Shown in pieces: positions 22,440 through 31,226 of a stretch of 44,071 bases of DNA (the first letter of the stretch is position 1; each line of letters begins with the position of its first letter). Source of the DNA: Candidatus Thiodiazotropha sp. (ex Epidulcina cf. delphinae) (GTDB lineage: Bacteria; Pseudomonadota; Gammaproteobacteria; Chromatiales; Chromatiaceae); contig JAHXHS010000041.1 in NCBI GenBank assembly GCA_025656455.1, positions 1 to 44,071 of the forward strand, read 5' to 3'. Position numbers and translations under genes: made by a program. The notes below the pieces were generated by a model. That model saw nothing but the letters and a program-made list of their open reading frames with translations, was not told where the DNA came from and did no database searches.

Positions 22440-23312
22440 CTATAGCCAGTAGACAAAGACGAAGAGACCCAACCAGACGACGTCGACGAAGTGCCAATAC
22501 CAGGCCACCCCCTCGAAGGCAAAATGGTTGTGGGCGCTGAAATGACTCTTCATGCTGCGTCCGAGAATGGCCATCAGCATGACCGCGCCCATGGTGACAT
22601 GAAAACCGTGAAAGCCGGTTAGCATGTAGAAGGTGGATCCGTAAACGCCGGTTTCCAGGGTGAGGTTCAGCTCTGCATAGGCATGTCCGTACTCATAGGC
22701 CTGTAGAGAGACGAACAGCAGCCCCAGTGCGATGGTGGCTATCAAGCCCCGGACCAACTGCTTTTGGTTATCGATCTTCAGTCCCCAATGGGCCCAGGTG
22801 ACGGTAACGCCGCTGCTGAGCAGAATCAGGGTATTGATCGCCGGTATCCCCCAGGGTCCCATGGGCTGGAAATCGCCGCCCAATTCTCTGGGGCCGTGTG
22901 ACGGCCAGGCCGATTCGAATCCGCTGTAGAGAACTTCGCTGGTGGCGCCGAGATAACCCTCGCCGCCGAGCCAGGGCAGGGCGATGTTGCGGATGTAGAA
23001 GAGGGCGCCGAAGAAGCTTAGAAAGAAAAACACCTCCGAAGCAATGAACCAGAGCATGCCCATGCGGAATGAGGTATCGACCTGCTTGTTGTAGCAGTCG
23101 CTGAGGTTCTCCTTAATGACATCCCGAAACCAGCCGAACAGCAGATAGAAAAAGAGCAGCAAACCGGCCACGATAACGACCTGGCCGATGGCAACGCCGT
23201 TGATCGCCAATGCCGCTCCAATGAGGGTCGTCAGTAGCGAAACCATGCCGATGATCGGCCAGGGACTTGGGTCGGGTATGAAATAATTCCCGCTGTGTTC
23301 CTTTACCGACAT
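22440..23312 (-). CDS. coxC: Cytochrome c oxidase subunit III
   Basis: 290 residues, seven predicted membrane segments. WFRDVIKENLSDCYNKQVD, the long MGMLWFIASEVFFFLSFFGALF helix with its conserved Glu and the C-terminal HFVDVVWLGLFVFVYWL are subunit III hallmarks. It stabilises the CoxA active site and the D-channel proton path in the inner membrane. It follows ctaG by 47 bp. Confidence 0.96.
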   Translation of the reverse strand: MSVKEHSGNYFIPDPSPWPIIGMVSLLTTLIGAALAINGVAIGQVVIVAGLLLFFYLLFGWFRDVIKENLSDCYNKQVDTSFRMGMLWFIASEVFFFLSFFGALFYIRNIALPWLGGEGYLGATSEVLYSGFESAWPSHGPRELGGDFQPMGPWGIPAINTLILLSSGVTVTWAHWGLKIDNQKQLVRGLIATIALGLLFVSLQAYEYGHAYAELNLTLETGVYGSTFYMLTGFHGFHVTMGAVMLMAILGRSMKSHFSAHNHFAFEGVAWYWHFVDVVWLGLFVFVYWL

Positions 23313-23359
23313 GGCGTTGTTCTCCCTCGGTTTGATCGGTTATTGTTTGCAATCATCGT

Positions 23360-23968
23360 TCAATCGTTTTTTGTGGCTGCAATGCGTGGCAGTGGGTCCC
23401 GTTTTCTCACACCCTTTTCCGTCTCCTTCAAACGCATGAAACTGTAGGAGAGAGTCAGCGAGTTGATCTCCTCGGGCAGATCCGTCGAGATCATGAACTG
23501 CAATGGCATGTCAGCCTGTTGTGTGCCGGTGAGTGTCTGTTTGTTGAAGCAGAAACACTCAAGCTTGCTGAAGTAAGGCGTTGCCTGCCAAGGGGCGACA
23601 CTGGGTATCGCCTGACCGGTCACGGTTGCGTGGCTGCGGTTGCGGGCGAAAAAATTGACCTTATAGGTCTCCCCCGGATGTACGCGCATCTTGTGTGTCG
23701 CTGCGCTGAACTCCCAGGGCAGATTCGGATTGACCGTGGTGTCGAATTTGACCGTCACCCAGCGTGTTTCATCGATGCCGTCGGTGAATGGGGCAAGCTG
23801 CCCGATTGCACTGCGTTGGGCGAGAGACTGGATGCCGGTAACCTGACAGAAGAGGTTATAGAGTGGCACCAGGGCAAAACCGAAACCGAACATCAATACC
23901 ACCATGCCTGACAACAGCAGGGTTGTGCGGCGGTTTTTGTCGCGCGTTTCGGTTGCTGGATCGTTCAT
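23360..23968 (-). CDS. ctaG: Cytochrome c oxidase copper chaperone CtaG/Cox11
   Basis: 202 residues. One N-terminal membrane anchor (about 17-38) and a periplasmic immunoglobulin-like domain. The Cu(I)-binding pair is in KLECFCFNKQTL. Delivers copper to the CuB site of CoxA. The ATG overlaps the stop of the small 50-residue gene upstream (ATGA). Confidence 0.95.
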   Translation of the reverse strand: MNDPATETRDKNRRTTLLLSGMVVLMFGFGFALVPLYNLFCQVTGIQSLAQRSAIGQLAPFTDGIDETRWVTVKFDTTVNPNLPWEFSAATHKMRVHPGETYKVNFFARNRSHATVTGQAIPSVAPWQATPYFSKLECFCFNKQTLTGTQQADMPLQFMISTDLPEEINSLTLSYSFMRLKETEKGVRKRDPLPRIAATKND

Positions 23969-24117
23969 TGCATTGCCTGGTTGCCTACGATGCGGAAAAT
24001 GCCTGTCCAGAAAGGAAAGGAGGTGACCAGGAAGAACAATGCGAGTCCCGCCAGCAGCCAGGCCATGCGCAGGTTCTTACGTCTCAGTTCAGGCGTTTGG
24101 AATTCAGGATTACTCAT
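23965..24117 (-). CDS. Small cytochrome oxidase-associated membrane protein
   Basis: 50 residues, missed by length-limited ORF lists. It starts MSNPEFQTPELRRKNLRMAW, continues with a single membrane helix (LLAGLALFFLVTSFPFW) and ends IVGNQAMQ. The stop overlaps the ctaG start as ATGA, and it lies between coxA and ctaG. Small one-helix proteins of this kind occupy this slot in many proteobacterial cox operons, where they are called cytochrome oxidase small assembly proteins. The gene structure is convincing; the role is inferred from location. Confidence 0.8.
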   Translation of the reverse strand: MSNPEFQTPELRRKNLRMAWLLAGLALFFLVTSFPFWTGIFRIVGNQAMQ

Positions 24118-24137
24118 GGTTATTTATCCGGCTGTCG

Positions 24138-25733
24138 CTATTTGATTTGTGGCGCGGTGGTCCAGGTATGGAAGGCGGGTGGTGATTCCAGCTCCCATTC
24201 AAGGCCCTTGGCCCCTTCCCAGGGTCGGTTCTCAGCCTTTTTGCCGCCACGAATGGTTTTGATGACGATATAGAGCAGCAACAGGTGACTGAGGCCGAAG
24301 ACCATGGCGCCGATACTGGAGATGACGTTGAACTCGGTGAACATCACGTTATAGTCGACGATACGTCGCGGCATGCCGGCCAGACCGAGGAAGTGCTGGG
24401 GGAAGAAGGTGATGTTGAAGCTGATGACGTTGGTCCAGAAGAAAATCTTGCCGAGCTTTTCGTCATACATGTGTCCGGTCCATTTCGGCAGCCAGTAGAA
24501 GACCCCGGCAAATAGACCGAATACCGCCCCCGGCATCAATACATAGTGGAAATGGGCAACCACGAACATGCTGTCGTGGTACTGCATGTCGGCGGGCACC
24601 ACCGCCAACATCACCCCGCTCAGGCCGCCGAAGGTGAACATCAGGACAATAGACACAGCGAACAGCATCGGGGTCTCGAAGGTCATGGCGCCGCGCCACA
24701 TGGTGGCGATGAAGTTGAAGACCATCAAACCCACCGGGATCGAGATCAGGATGGTGCCGATCATGAAGTAGGTGACGGCCCCCAGGGACATGCCGACGGT
24801 GTATTGATGATGGGCCCAGACCACCATCCCGATAGTGGCCACCGCCAGCATGGCGCCCACCATCGACTTGTAGCCGAACAGGGGTTTGCGGGCAAAGGTC
24901 GGAATGACATGTGAGAGTACGCCGATGGAGGGCAGTAGCAGGATATAGACCTCGGGGTGACCGAAGAACCAGAACAGGTGCTGAAACAGCACTGGATCGC
25001 CGCCACCGGCCGCATCGAAGAAGCTGGTGCCGAAGTGGCGGTCGAACAGCAACATGGTGACGCCCCCGGCCAGTACCGGAATCACCAGGATCAGCAGGAA
25101 GGCGGTGACCAGCCAGGTCCAGCAGAACATGGGCATTTTCAGCAGGGTCATGCCGGGCGCGCGCATGTTGAGGAGGGTGACGATGATGTTGATGGAGGCC
25201 AGCACCGAGGAGATGCCCAATAAATGGATGGCGAAGATCAGGAAGTCCATCGACATCCCGACCTGCAGCGACAGGGGCGGATAGATGGTCCAGCCGGTAT
25301 TGATCTGGGTGCCGCCGCCGGGGAAGAAGGGTATCACGAAGGAGAGTATCAGCATCGTGGCCGCCGCGGGGAGGACCCAGAAACTGAGATTGTTCATCCG
25401 CGGCAGGGCCATGTCGGGGGCGCCGATCATCATCGGAATCATCCAGTTGGCCAGACCGGCGGCGGCCGGCATCACCCCACCGAAGATCATGATTAATGCG
25501 TGATTGGTGACCAGGTTGTTATAGAGGTCGGGGTCGATCAGTTGGATGCCCGGTTGAAACAGCTCCATGCGGATGAGCATTGCGCTGGCGCCACCGAGGA
25601 ACAGCATAATGAGCGCGAACAGCAGATAGAGCGTGCCGATGTCCTTGTGGTTGGTGCTGAAGAGCCAGCGCCGCCAACCTTGTGGCGCCTCGTGATGGTG
25701 AGCTTCGTCGTGGGTCAGGGTGGTGGTAGTCAT
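24138..25733 (-). CDS. coxA: Cytochrome c oxidase subunit I, A1-type heme-copper oxidase
   Basis: 531 residues, 12 membrane helices. FFGHPEVYILLLPS holds a CuB His and the D-channel Glu plus the cross-linked Tyr typical of A1-type aa3 enzymes; HHQYTVGM supplies the other CuB His pair; AHFHYVLM provides the heme ligands near the C-terminal half. Reduces O2 to water with proton pumping. It lies 13 bp downstream of coxB. Confidence 0.98.
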   Translation of the reverse strand: MTTTTLTHDEAHHHEAPQGWRRWLFSTNHKDIGTLYLLFALIMLFLGGASAMLIRMELFQPGIQLIDPDLYNNLVTNHALIMIFGGVMPAAAGLANWMIPMMIGAPDMALPRMNNLSFWVLPAAATMLILSFVIPFFPGGGTQINTGWTIYPPLSLQVGMSMDFLIFAIHLLGISSVLASINIIVTLLNMRAPGMTLLKMPMFCWTWLVTAFLLILVIPVLAGGVTMLLFDRHFGTSFFDAAGGGDPVLFQHLFWFFGHPEVYILLLPSIGVLSHVIPTFARKPLFGYKSMVGAMLAVATIGMVVWAHHQYTVGMSLGAVTYFMIGTILISIPVGLMVFNFIATMWRGAMTFETPMLFAVSIVLMFTFGGLSGVMLAVVPADMQYHDSMFVVAHFHYVLMPGAVFGLFAGVFYWLPKWTGHMYDEKLGKIFFWTNVISFNITFFPQHFLGLAGMPRRIVDYNVMFTEFNVISSIGAMVFGLSHLLLLYIVIKTIRGGKKAENRPWEGAKGLEWELESPPAFHTWTTAPQIK

Positions 25734-25746
25734 ATTGAACTCTCCT

Positions 25747-26943
25747 CTATCTGGCCTGTTTGACGGCTACAGGCTGTACGACATCACCCGTTTTGTTGTC
25801 CCAGGTGTTGCGTTCGTAGGTCACGATCGCGGCGATCTCCAGATCGTTGAGCGAGCCCCAGGGCTGCATGGCGGTGTCCGGCTTGCCGTTGAGGACGATA
25901 TGCAGATGATCCGCGATAGGTCCGTTGGTAATGGCGGAGCCGTTCAGGGCAGGGAAGGCAGGAGGCAGGCCCATGCCGTTGACCTGGTGACAGGCGGCGC
26001 ACTTGGTTTCGTAGAGCGCCTTTCCTTTGCTTAACAGTTCGTCCATGCTCCAAGTCTTGTCGGTGCTCGCTTCGGCGGCCGCCGCAACCTTGATGGCTTG
26101 CTGCTCTCCGGTCCAGGCAGCAAAGCGTTCCGGTGAGACCGACTCCACGACAATGGGCATCCGCGAATGCCAGGTGCCGCAGATCTCAGCGCACTGGCCG
26201 CGAAAGACCCCTTCCCGGGTCAGTTCCGCCCAGGTCTCGGTAACATAGCCGGGAATGGCATCCTTCTTTACCGCCAGTTCCGGCACCCAAAAGGCGTGCA
26301 GCACATCGGCGGAGGTGTGCAGGAAACGGATTTTGGTGCCGGTGGGCAGGACCAGGCGGTTGTCCACTTCCCGAAGATAGAGATCGCCCGATTGCTCCCG
26401 CGGCATGAAGCGGCTCTCAACCTTGATGCCGTGGTCGAGGTAGTCGAACTCCCACCACCACTGATGTCCGGTTACCTTGACGTCCATGATGTTCTTCTCC
26501 TTAGGCACGTCCCAGACGCTTTTCAGCACCGCATCCGCCTTGCCGGCGATGGTCAGATCGACGCCCAGCACCAACACCGGCACGATGACCCAGGACCAGT
26601 TGCCGAACCAGGAGTTGTGGAAATCCTGATCAGCCGGGTAACCACGGCTCTTGCGATGGAAGTAGAGCGAGTAGAAGACAAAGGCGAAGACGATGATCAG
26701 CAATACCGTGGCGATGGTCATCGTCAGCATGTGGATATCGTAGATCTCCCTGGCGACGCCGGCGGCCGGCTCGGGAAAGTTGAGGCCGTACTCAGCCATG
26801 GCCTCACCCGTCAGTAGGGGTAAGGTGATCAGCAGGGCTCCGTTGAGGGAGTGCTTCAAGTTGGGAGATCCATGGGGTTTTGTTGGTTTCGCCTCGGGTT
26901 GGATCATCGACCCGGAACTATATTGAGTGTGGTCTTTATACAT
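25747..26943 (-). CDS. coxB: Cytochrome c oxidase subunit II with fused C-terminal cytochrome c
   Basis: 398 residues. Signal-like segment 31-50, two membrane helices (about 70-95 and 113-133), then the CuA cupredoxin domain with H216, C251, E253, C255, H259 and M262 (GQCAEICGTWHSRM). Residues about 295-398 are a class I cytochrome c with CAACH at 315-319 and probable axial M359. The protein is therefore of the caa3 type and carries its own electron-entry heme. The start is uncertain: ATG 26943 or ATG 26907; neither has a good ribosome binding site. It follows the DUF2244 gene by 5 bp. Confidence 0.95.
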   Translation of the reverse strand: MYKDHTQYSSGSMIQPEAKPTKPHGSPNLKHSLNGALLITLPLLTGEAMAEYGLNFPEPAAGVAREIYDIHMLTMTIATVLLIIVFAFVFYSLYFHRKSRGYPADQDFHNSWFGNWSWVIVPVLVLGVDLTIAGKADAVLKSVWDVPKEKNIMDVKVTGHQWWWEFDYLDHGIKVESRFMPREQSGDLYLREVDNRLVLPTGTKIRFLHTSADVLHAFWVPELAVKKDAIPGYVTETWAELTREGVFRGQCAEICGTWHSRMPIVVESVSPERFAAWTGEQQAIKVAAAAEASTDKTWSMDELLSKGKALYETKCAACHQVNGMGLPPAFPALNGSAITNGPIADHLHIVLNGKPDTAMQPWGSLNDLEIAAIVTYERNTWDNKTGDVVQPVAVKQAR

Positions 26944-26948
26944 ACTGA

Positions 26949-27440
26949 TCAGACGCCCTCTATTGCGCTTCTTAGATTATTCGCAAGTATCTCTCGCTCT
27001 TCCTCGATCAAGTTTTTCCCAATCTCGATATATTCGCCATGGGAACCGATCAGCAGGCGATTGGGGTACCAGCCTTTGGGGTCTCGGTTTTGCACGATCC
27101 TCAGCCAAGCCTTGCAAAAGCACTTTTCCGCCTGCTGGTTCCGGCTGTCTGTTATCCGGACGTGGGTTTCGTCGATGCTGATGAGTTGTCGGGTGTGGAC
27201 GCGGCAGCTTTGGCAATAGATGGCGATACCGAGAATCACTATCTCCAGACCGGTAAAGGGCAGGATCAGCCAGGCGCCCAGGGAGTAGAAATAGAGCCCC
27301 ACCAGCGCGATGGAGGAGGCCAGTGACAGGAACAGCCATTTGGACTGCCGCCAAGTCAGGTTTCTGTTGGGCTGGACGATGAGAACAGCTTCACCGGCTC
27401 CACTCTGTTGCGCGTCCTTTAGGACCATTTGCCATTCCAC
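26949..27440 (-). CDS. DUF2244 membrane protein, first gene of the oxidase operon
   Basis: 163 residues. Two adjacent membrane helices (about 35-80) between a polar N-terminus and a cytosolic C-terminal part (ISIDETHVRITDSRNQQAEK through IEIGKNLIEEERE). DUF2244 proteins commonly precede coxB in proteobacteria; no biochemical function is assigned. An FNR-type site lies 44 bp upstream of the start codon. Confidence 0.85.
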   Translation of the reverse strand: MEWQMVLKDAQQSGAGEAVLIVQPNRNLTWRQSKWLFLSLASSIALVGLYFYSLGAWLILPFTGLEIVILGIAIYCQSCRVHTRQLISIDETHVRITDSRNQQAEKCFCKAWLRIVQNRDPKGWYPNRLLIGSHGEYIEIGKNLIEEEREILANNLRSAIEGV

Positions 27441-27483
27441 ATTAAGCTGTGACGGCCTGATACTGCTTGGCGTCGTGTTTTTA

Positions 27484-27497
27484 TTGATCTAGGTCAA
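27484..27497. promoter_or_regulatory. FNR/ANR-type binding site candidate
   Basis: TTGATCTAGGTCAA matches the consensus TTGAT-N4-ATCAA with a single deviation (G for A). It lies between the divergent cox operon (starting with DUF2244 at 27440) and the P-type ATPase gene (27687). From its distance to the DUF2244 start it could repress or activate the oxidase genes in response to oxygen. Sequence match only. Confidence 0.5.
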
Positions 27498-27686
27498 AAG
27501 AATAGGACAAAGTTTAACCAAAAAGCAATAATTAAGTTGCACTGCCAGGCGGTTATAGGGTAAAGGCGTTCAAATTAAAACAATCAAATATAGTTAAATG
27601 CTAATTAATGCGATATCACTAGTTCATGGCTGCCGGAACATAACGCTAGAGACTCTATTATAATTAGAGGGAAATCATGATGACTG

Positions 27687-30521
27687 GTGCAAGTGAGTCT
27701 GCCTATGGCAGTCGATGTTTGGTTGTTTGGCTTGGCATTGCTATGTGCTCTGACACTTGCCGCTGGTGTTTTCGCTTATCGGAAACATCGGGTGGCAAAG
27801 ACCGTGATCGAGCACAGGCAAAGCGGCGGCACGCCTTCAAATAGTTGGCACGCCGCCGATTTCAAGACGATTTTACACAGATTCGAGACTGACGAGGCCG
27901 GGCTATCGATGGATGAGGCCGCGCGCCGCTATGCCTGCTTCGGTCCCAATCGCCTCCCCGAACCCAAGGCGCGTAGTGCATTGGCGCGTTTTCTCTATCA
28001 GTTTCACAATGTACTGATTTATGTCTTGATCGCCGCAGCCGTGGTTACCGTCTTGTTGCAGCACTGGGTGGATGCCGGTGTGATTTTCGCTGTGGTGATG
28101 ATCAATGCCTTGATCGGGCATATTCAAGAGGGTAAGGCAGAGGATGCGCTGAAAGCGATTCGCCAAATGCTCTCTCCGCACGCGATGGCCATGCGCGACG
28201 AAAAGCAGATAACCCTGGATGCCGAGAAACTGGTGGTCGGCGATATCGTCCTGCTGCAGCCCGGTGACAGGGTGCCGGCCGATCTGCGTCTGATTAAGGT
28301 GAAAGGTCTACAGATTCAGGAGTCGGCGCTTACCGGTGAATCCATGGCAGTGGAAAAGATCACGGATCCATTGTCAAGCGATGCGCCTTTGGGTGACCGG
28401 TTGAATATGGCCTATTCAGGAACCCTGGTGACCCACGGCCGAGGCACCGGTGTGGTGGTGACCACAGGCGCTCAGACTGAAATCGGCCATATCAGTTCTC
28501 TCGTTGCGGAAGTGGAGAAGGTCACCACGCCGCTGTTGCGGCAAATGGCCCAATTCGGGCGCTGGCTGACGGCCGCTATCCTGATTCTTGCACTATTTAC
28601 TTTTGTGTTTGGGGTTTTCCTGCGTGATTATCTAATGACAGAGATGTTTCTCGCCTCCGTGAGTCTCGCCGTGGCGGCGATTCCCGAGGGATTGCCTGCG
28701 ATCATGACCATTACCCTGGCAATCGGTGTCCAGCGGATGGCCCAGAGAAATGCCATCATTCGTAAGCTCCCGGCCGTGGAAACCCTGGGATCGGTGATGG
28801 TGATCTGTTCCGACAAGACAGGCACGCTGACGCGCAACGAAATGACGGTAAGGTCCATCGTTACCGCCGGTGATGTTATTCACGTCAGCGGTACCGGTTA
28901 CGACCCGCACGGTGCGATCTCACTCAACGAACACGATCTGCGACCTGAAGAGCGGCCGCTGCTCTGTGAAGTGACAAGAGCGGCGGTGCTCTGCAACGAT
29001 GCTTCTTTACAACAACAAGATAGCGGATGGTGTGTGCACGGCGATCCCATGGAGGGTGCATTGTTGATTGCCGGTATGAAGGTAGGCGTGGAGATCGATA
29101 TCGTCAACAAGCAACATCCACGCACCGACCTGATACCCTTTGAGTCTGAACACCGCTTTATGGCCACACTCCACCATAGCCATACCGGGGAGGCCTTTAT
29201 CATTCTCAAGGGCGCCCCCGAGCAGTTGTTGAAGATCTGCACGCAGCAGCGGACGTTGGATGGCGATCAACCGCTGGACGCAAGTCGATGGATGCGGCAA
29301 ATCGATGCCATGGCGGTGCAGGGACAAAGGGTTTTGGCAATAGCCGTAAAACCTGTCCAGGCTGAGAAGTGTGAACTTAACTATGAGGATGTCCAGGATG
29401 GCATGATCCTGTTAGGGATGCTCGGGTTGATCGATCCGCCCCGCACCGAGGCAATCGAGGCAGTGAGCATCTGCTCCAAGGCGGGCATCCGGGTGAAAAT
29501 GATTACCGGCGATCACAGCGCTACCGCCCTAGCCATTGCACGGCAACTCAAGCTTTTCAACGTCAGGGAGGTGCTGACCGGCCAGGATATTGAGACGATG
29601 GATGATGATGAGCTTCGGCAATCGGTCGGGGAGATCGATGTCTATGCGCGGGTCAGTCCAGAGCACAAACTACGTCTTGTCACACTGCTGCAGGAGCAAG
29701 GGTCGGTAGTTGCCATGACCGGAGATGGCGTAAACGACTCGCCAGCCCTGAAACGCGCAGATGTGGGCACGGCAATGGGACTGAGTGGGACAGAGGCAGC
29801 CAAAGAGGCATCGGAAATGGTGCTTGCCGATGATAATTTCGCCTCGATCATTTCTGCCGTCGAAGAGGGGCGTACCGTTTACGACAATTTGAAGAAAGCC
29901 ATTCTCTTTATTCTTCCGACCAATGGCGGCGAGGCGTTTGTCATTCTTGCGGCGATTGCATTTGGCTTTCATCAACTTCCGCTCATACCGGTGCAGATTT
30001 TATGGGTCAACATGATTACCGCAGTGACCCTCGCCCTGGCATTGGCGCTAGAGCCGTCAGAGCCTGATTTGATGAATCGCAAACCGCGGAAATCCGCGGA
30101 ACCGCTCTTGACACCCTTGCTGTTATGGCGCATAGCCTTTGTCTCCAGCATATTGACCGGCGGGACGTTCGGGCTCTTTATCTGGGCGAGGGAGCAGGGG
30201 ATGAGTATCGAGGAAGCCAGGACAGTCTCGGTGAATACCCTGGTCCTGTTCGAGATCTTCTATCTTTTCAATGCTCGCTATATGACCGCTTCCGTGCTCA
30301 ACTGGAAGGGACTGACAGGGAACCGGTATGTCCTCTATGCAATCGGCCTGCTATTGCTGTTCCAGTTGGGCTTTACCTATCAGCCCCATCTGCAGTTGCT
30401 GTTCGGCACCGCCTCGATCGATGTTTCGATCTGGTTGCGCATCGTACTGGTCTCTTCTTCCGTACTGTTCCTGGTGGAAATCGAGAAATATTTCACTCGC
30501 AAGATATTGGCGCGTGGATAG
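27687..30521 (+). CDS. P2-type cation-transporting ATPase
   Basis: 944 residues if GTG 27687 is used (938 from ATG 27705). An extra N-terminal membrane helix (about 10-30) precedes the Cation_ATPase_N domain. The actuator loop has LTGESMAVEK, the phosphorylation site is D376 in SDKTGTLTRNE, nucleotide binding has KGAPEQ, and the hinge has TGDGVNDSPALKRADVG. Ion-site residues: PEGLP in TM4 and N/E in TNGGEAF of TM5 are present, but the TM6 motif reads VNMITAVTL where Ca-ATPases have N-x-x-T-D, so the key Asp is Ala. The substrate (Ca2+, Na+, H+ or another cation) is therefore open. The best ribosome binding site (GAGGGA) fits two ATGs in another frame; see findings. Confidence 0.92.
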   Translation: MQVSLPMAVDVWLFGLALLCALTLAAGVFAYRKHRVAKTVIEHRQSGGTPSNSWHAADFKTILHRFETDEAGLSMDEAARRYACFGPNRLPEPKARSALARFLYQFHNVLIYVLIAAAVVTVLLQHWVDAGVIFAVVMINALIGHIQEGKAEDALKAIRQMLSPHAMAMRDEKQITLDAEKLVVGDIVLLQPGDRVPADLRLIKVKGLQIQESALTGESMAVEKITDPLSSDAPLGDRLNMAYSGTLVTHGRGTGVVVTTGAQTEIGHISSLVAEVEKVTTPLLRQMAQFGRWLTAAILILALFTFVFGVFLRDYLMTEMFLASVSLAVAAIPEGLPAIMTITLAIGVQRMAQRNAIIRKLPAVETLGSVMVICSDKTGTLTRNEMTVRSIVTAGDVIHVSGTGYDPHGAISLNEHDLRPEERPLLCEVTRAAVLCNDASLQQQDSGWCVHGDPMEGALLIAGMKVGVEIDIVNKQHPRTDLIPFESEHRFMATLHHSHTGEAFIILKGAPEQLLKICTQQRTLDGDQPLDASRWMRQIDAMAVQGQRVLAIAVKPVQAEKCELNYEDVQDGMILLGMLGLIDPPRTEAIEAVSICSKAGIRVKMITGDHSATALAIARQLKLFNVREVLTGQDIETMDDDELRQSVGEIDVYARVSPEHKLRLVTLLQEQGSVVAMTGDGVNDSPALKRADVGTAMGLSGTEAAKEASEMVLADDNFASIISAVEEGRTVYDNLKKAILFILPTNGGEAFVILAAIAFGFHQLPLIPVQILWVNMITAVTLALALALEPSEPDLMNRKPRKSAEPLLTPLLLWRIAFVSSILTGGTFGLFIWAREQGMSIEEARTVSVNTLVLFEIFYLFNARYMTASVLNWKGLTGNRYVLYAIGLLLLFQLGFTYQPHLQLLFGTASIDVSIWLRIVLVSSSVLFLVEIEKYFTRKILARG

Positions 30522-30591
30522 CGTTCATTTCGGCTCCTCCCCTATTCGAGCAGGTAGAAAAGATCTGCGCATCACGCCATATCAAGCAGGA

Positions 30592-30618
30592 TTTATCCGC
30601 AAATGAACGCAAATTCGC
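30592..30618. repeat. Copy of the second dispersed repeat (CCGCAAATGAACGC type)
   Basis: tttatccgcaaatgaacgca followed by aattcgc. The same core with small changes recurs at 31468-31492, 31599-31622, 41287-41317 and at the window end (44057-44071). Noncoding here. Confidence 0.6.
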
Positions 30619-30676
30619 TTATGTCGTGGAGGCGGAGCGGTTGAAACCGAATGGGGAAGAGAATCCGCTTTGAAGC

Positions 30677-30704
30677 CTCCGTCTTGGCGAACGCCAAGAC
30701 GGAG
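30677..30704. terminator. Perfect 13-bp stem between convergent genes
   Basis: ctccgtcttggcg (30677-30689) pairs perfectly with 30692-30704. It lies between the ATPase stop and the convergent H1-like gene stop, so it could serve both transcripts. No T tract follows on either strand, so it may be a Rho-dependent or RNA-stabilising structure. Confidence 0.5.
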
Positions 30705-30731
30705 TTGGAGGACTGCCCTGGAACAGGGTTA

Positions 30732-31226
30732 TTAGTCGGCTGCCGCCGCTTTTTTCTTCGTGGTTCTACGGCGACGACGGGTTCTTTTGTCAACAGCCTT
30801 TTCCAGAGTTTTAGCGGCTTTTTCGTAGTCTTTGACCATCCTGGCCCGAGCTGCCTGCATGGCTTTGTAGAGTCCCTTCGCCAGACGCTCCGCTTTCCGC
30901 TGCTCACTGACGAGAGTCGCCCGGGCGGCTTTGATCTCTTTCAGTTTTGCTTGGGCTTCGGAGAGACGGGCTCTTGCCTTTTCCTTGCTCGCCGGTGTCT
31001 TGGCATTGGCTACTGCCTGCCGCGCTTTGCTAACCCGCTCGCTGTTGGTGTGCAGCGTTTTATCTTGACGGGCGACGGCTTTGTCGGCGGCGTTCAGTCT
31101 TGATAAGGCACGTTTGTTAGCACTGGATAGGGTGACTTCAGCTTGTAACGCTTCGATGATTGTTTCCATGGAAACAACTTTTCTTCTAGCTTTACGACGC
31201 TTTTTCACAGTTTTCTTTAAGGCCAT
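30732..31226 (-). CDS. Histone H1-like basic, Ala/Lys/Arg-rich protein
   Basis: 164 residues. Strongly basic ends (MALKKTVKKRRKARRKVV and a tail with RTRRRRRTTKKKAAAAD) flank a long Ala/Lys/Glu-rich helical region (about 20-145) with coiled-coil periodicity. AGGAG lies 6 bases before the ATG. The composition resembles bacterial histone H1-like proteins such as AlgP, which bind DNA non-specifically, but the middle is more a charged coiled coil than PAKK-type repeats. Nucleoid association is the best guess; ribosome or membrane binding cannot be excluded. A single-gene unit. Confidence 0.7.
   Translation of the reverse strand: MALKKTVKKRRKARRKVVSMETIIEALQAEVTLSSANKRALSRLNAADKAVARQDKTLHTNSERVSKARQAVANAKTPASKEKARARLSEAQAKLKEIKAARATLVSEQRKAERLAKGLYKAMQAARARMVKDYEKAAKTLEKAVDKRTRRRRRTTKKKAAAAD

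Noticed and set aside
30125..30673. 182-codon frame on the plus strand overlapping the ATPase end
   Set aside because: Out-of-frame reading of the ATPase C-terminus that runs into repeat DNA; no start signal or domain.
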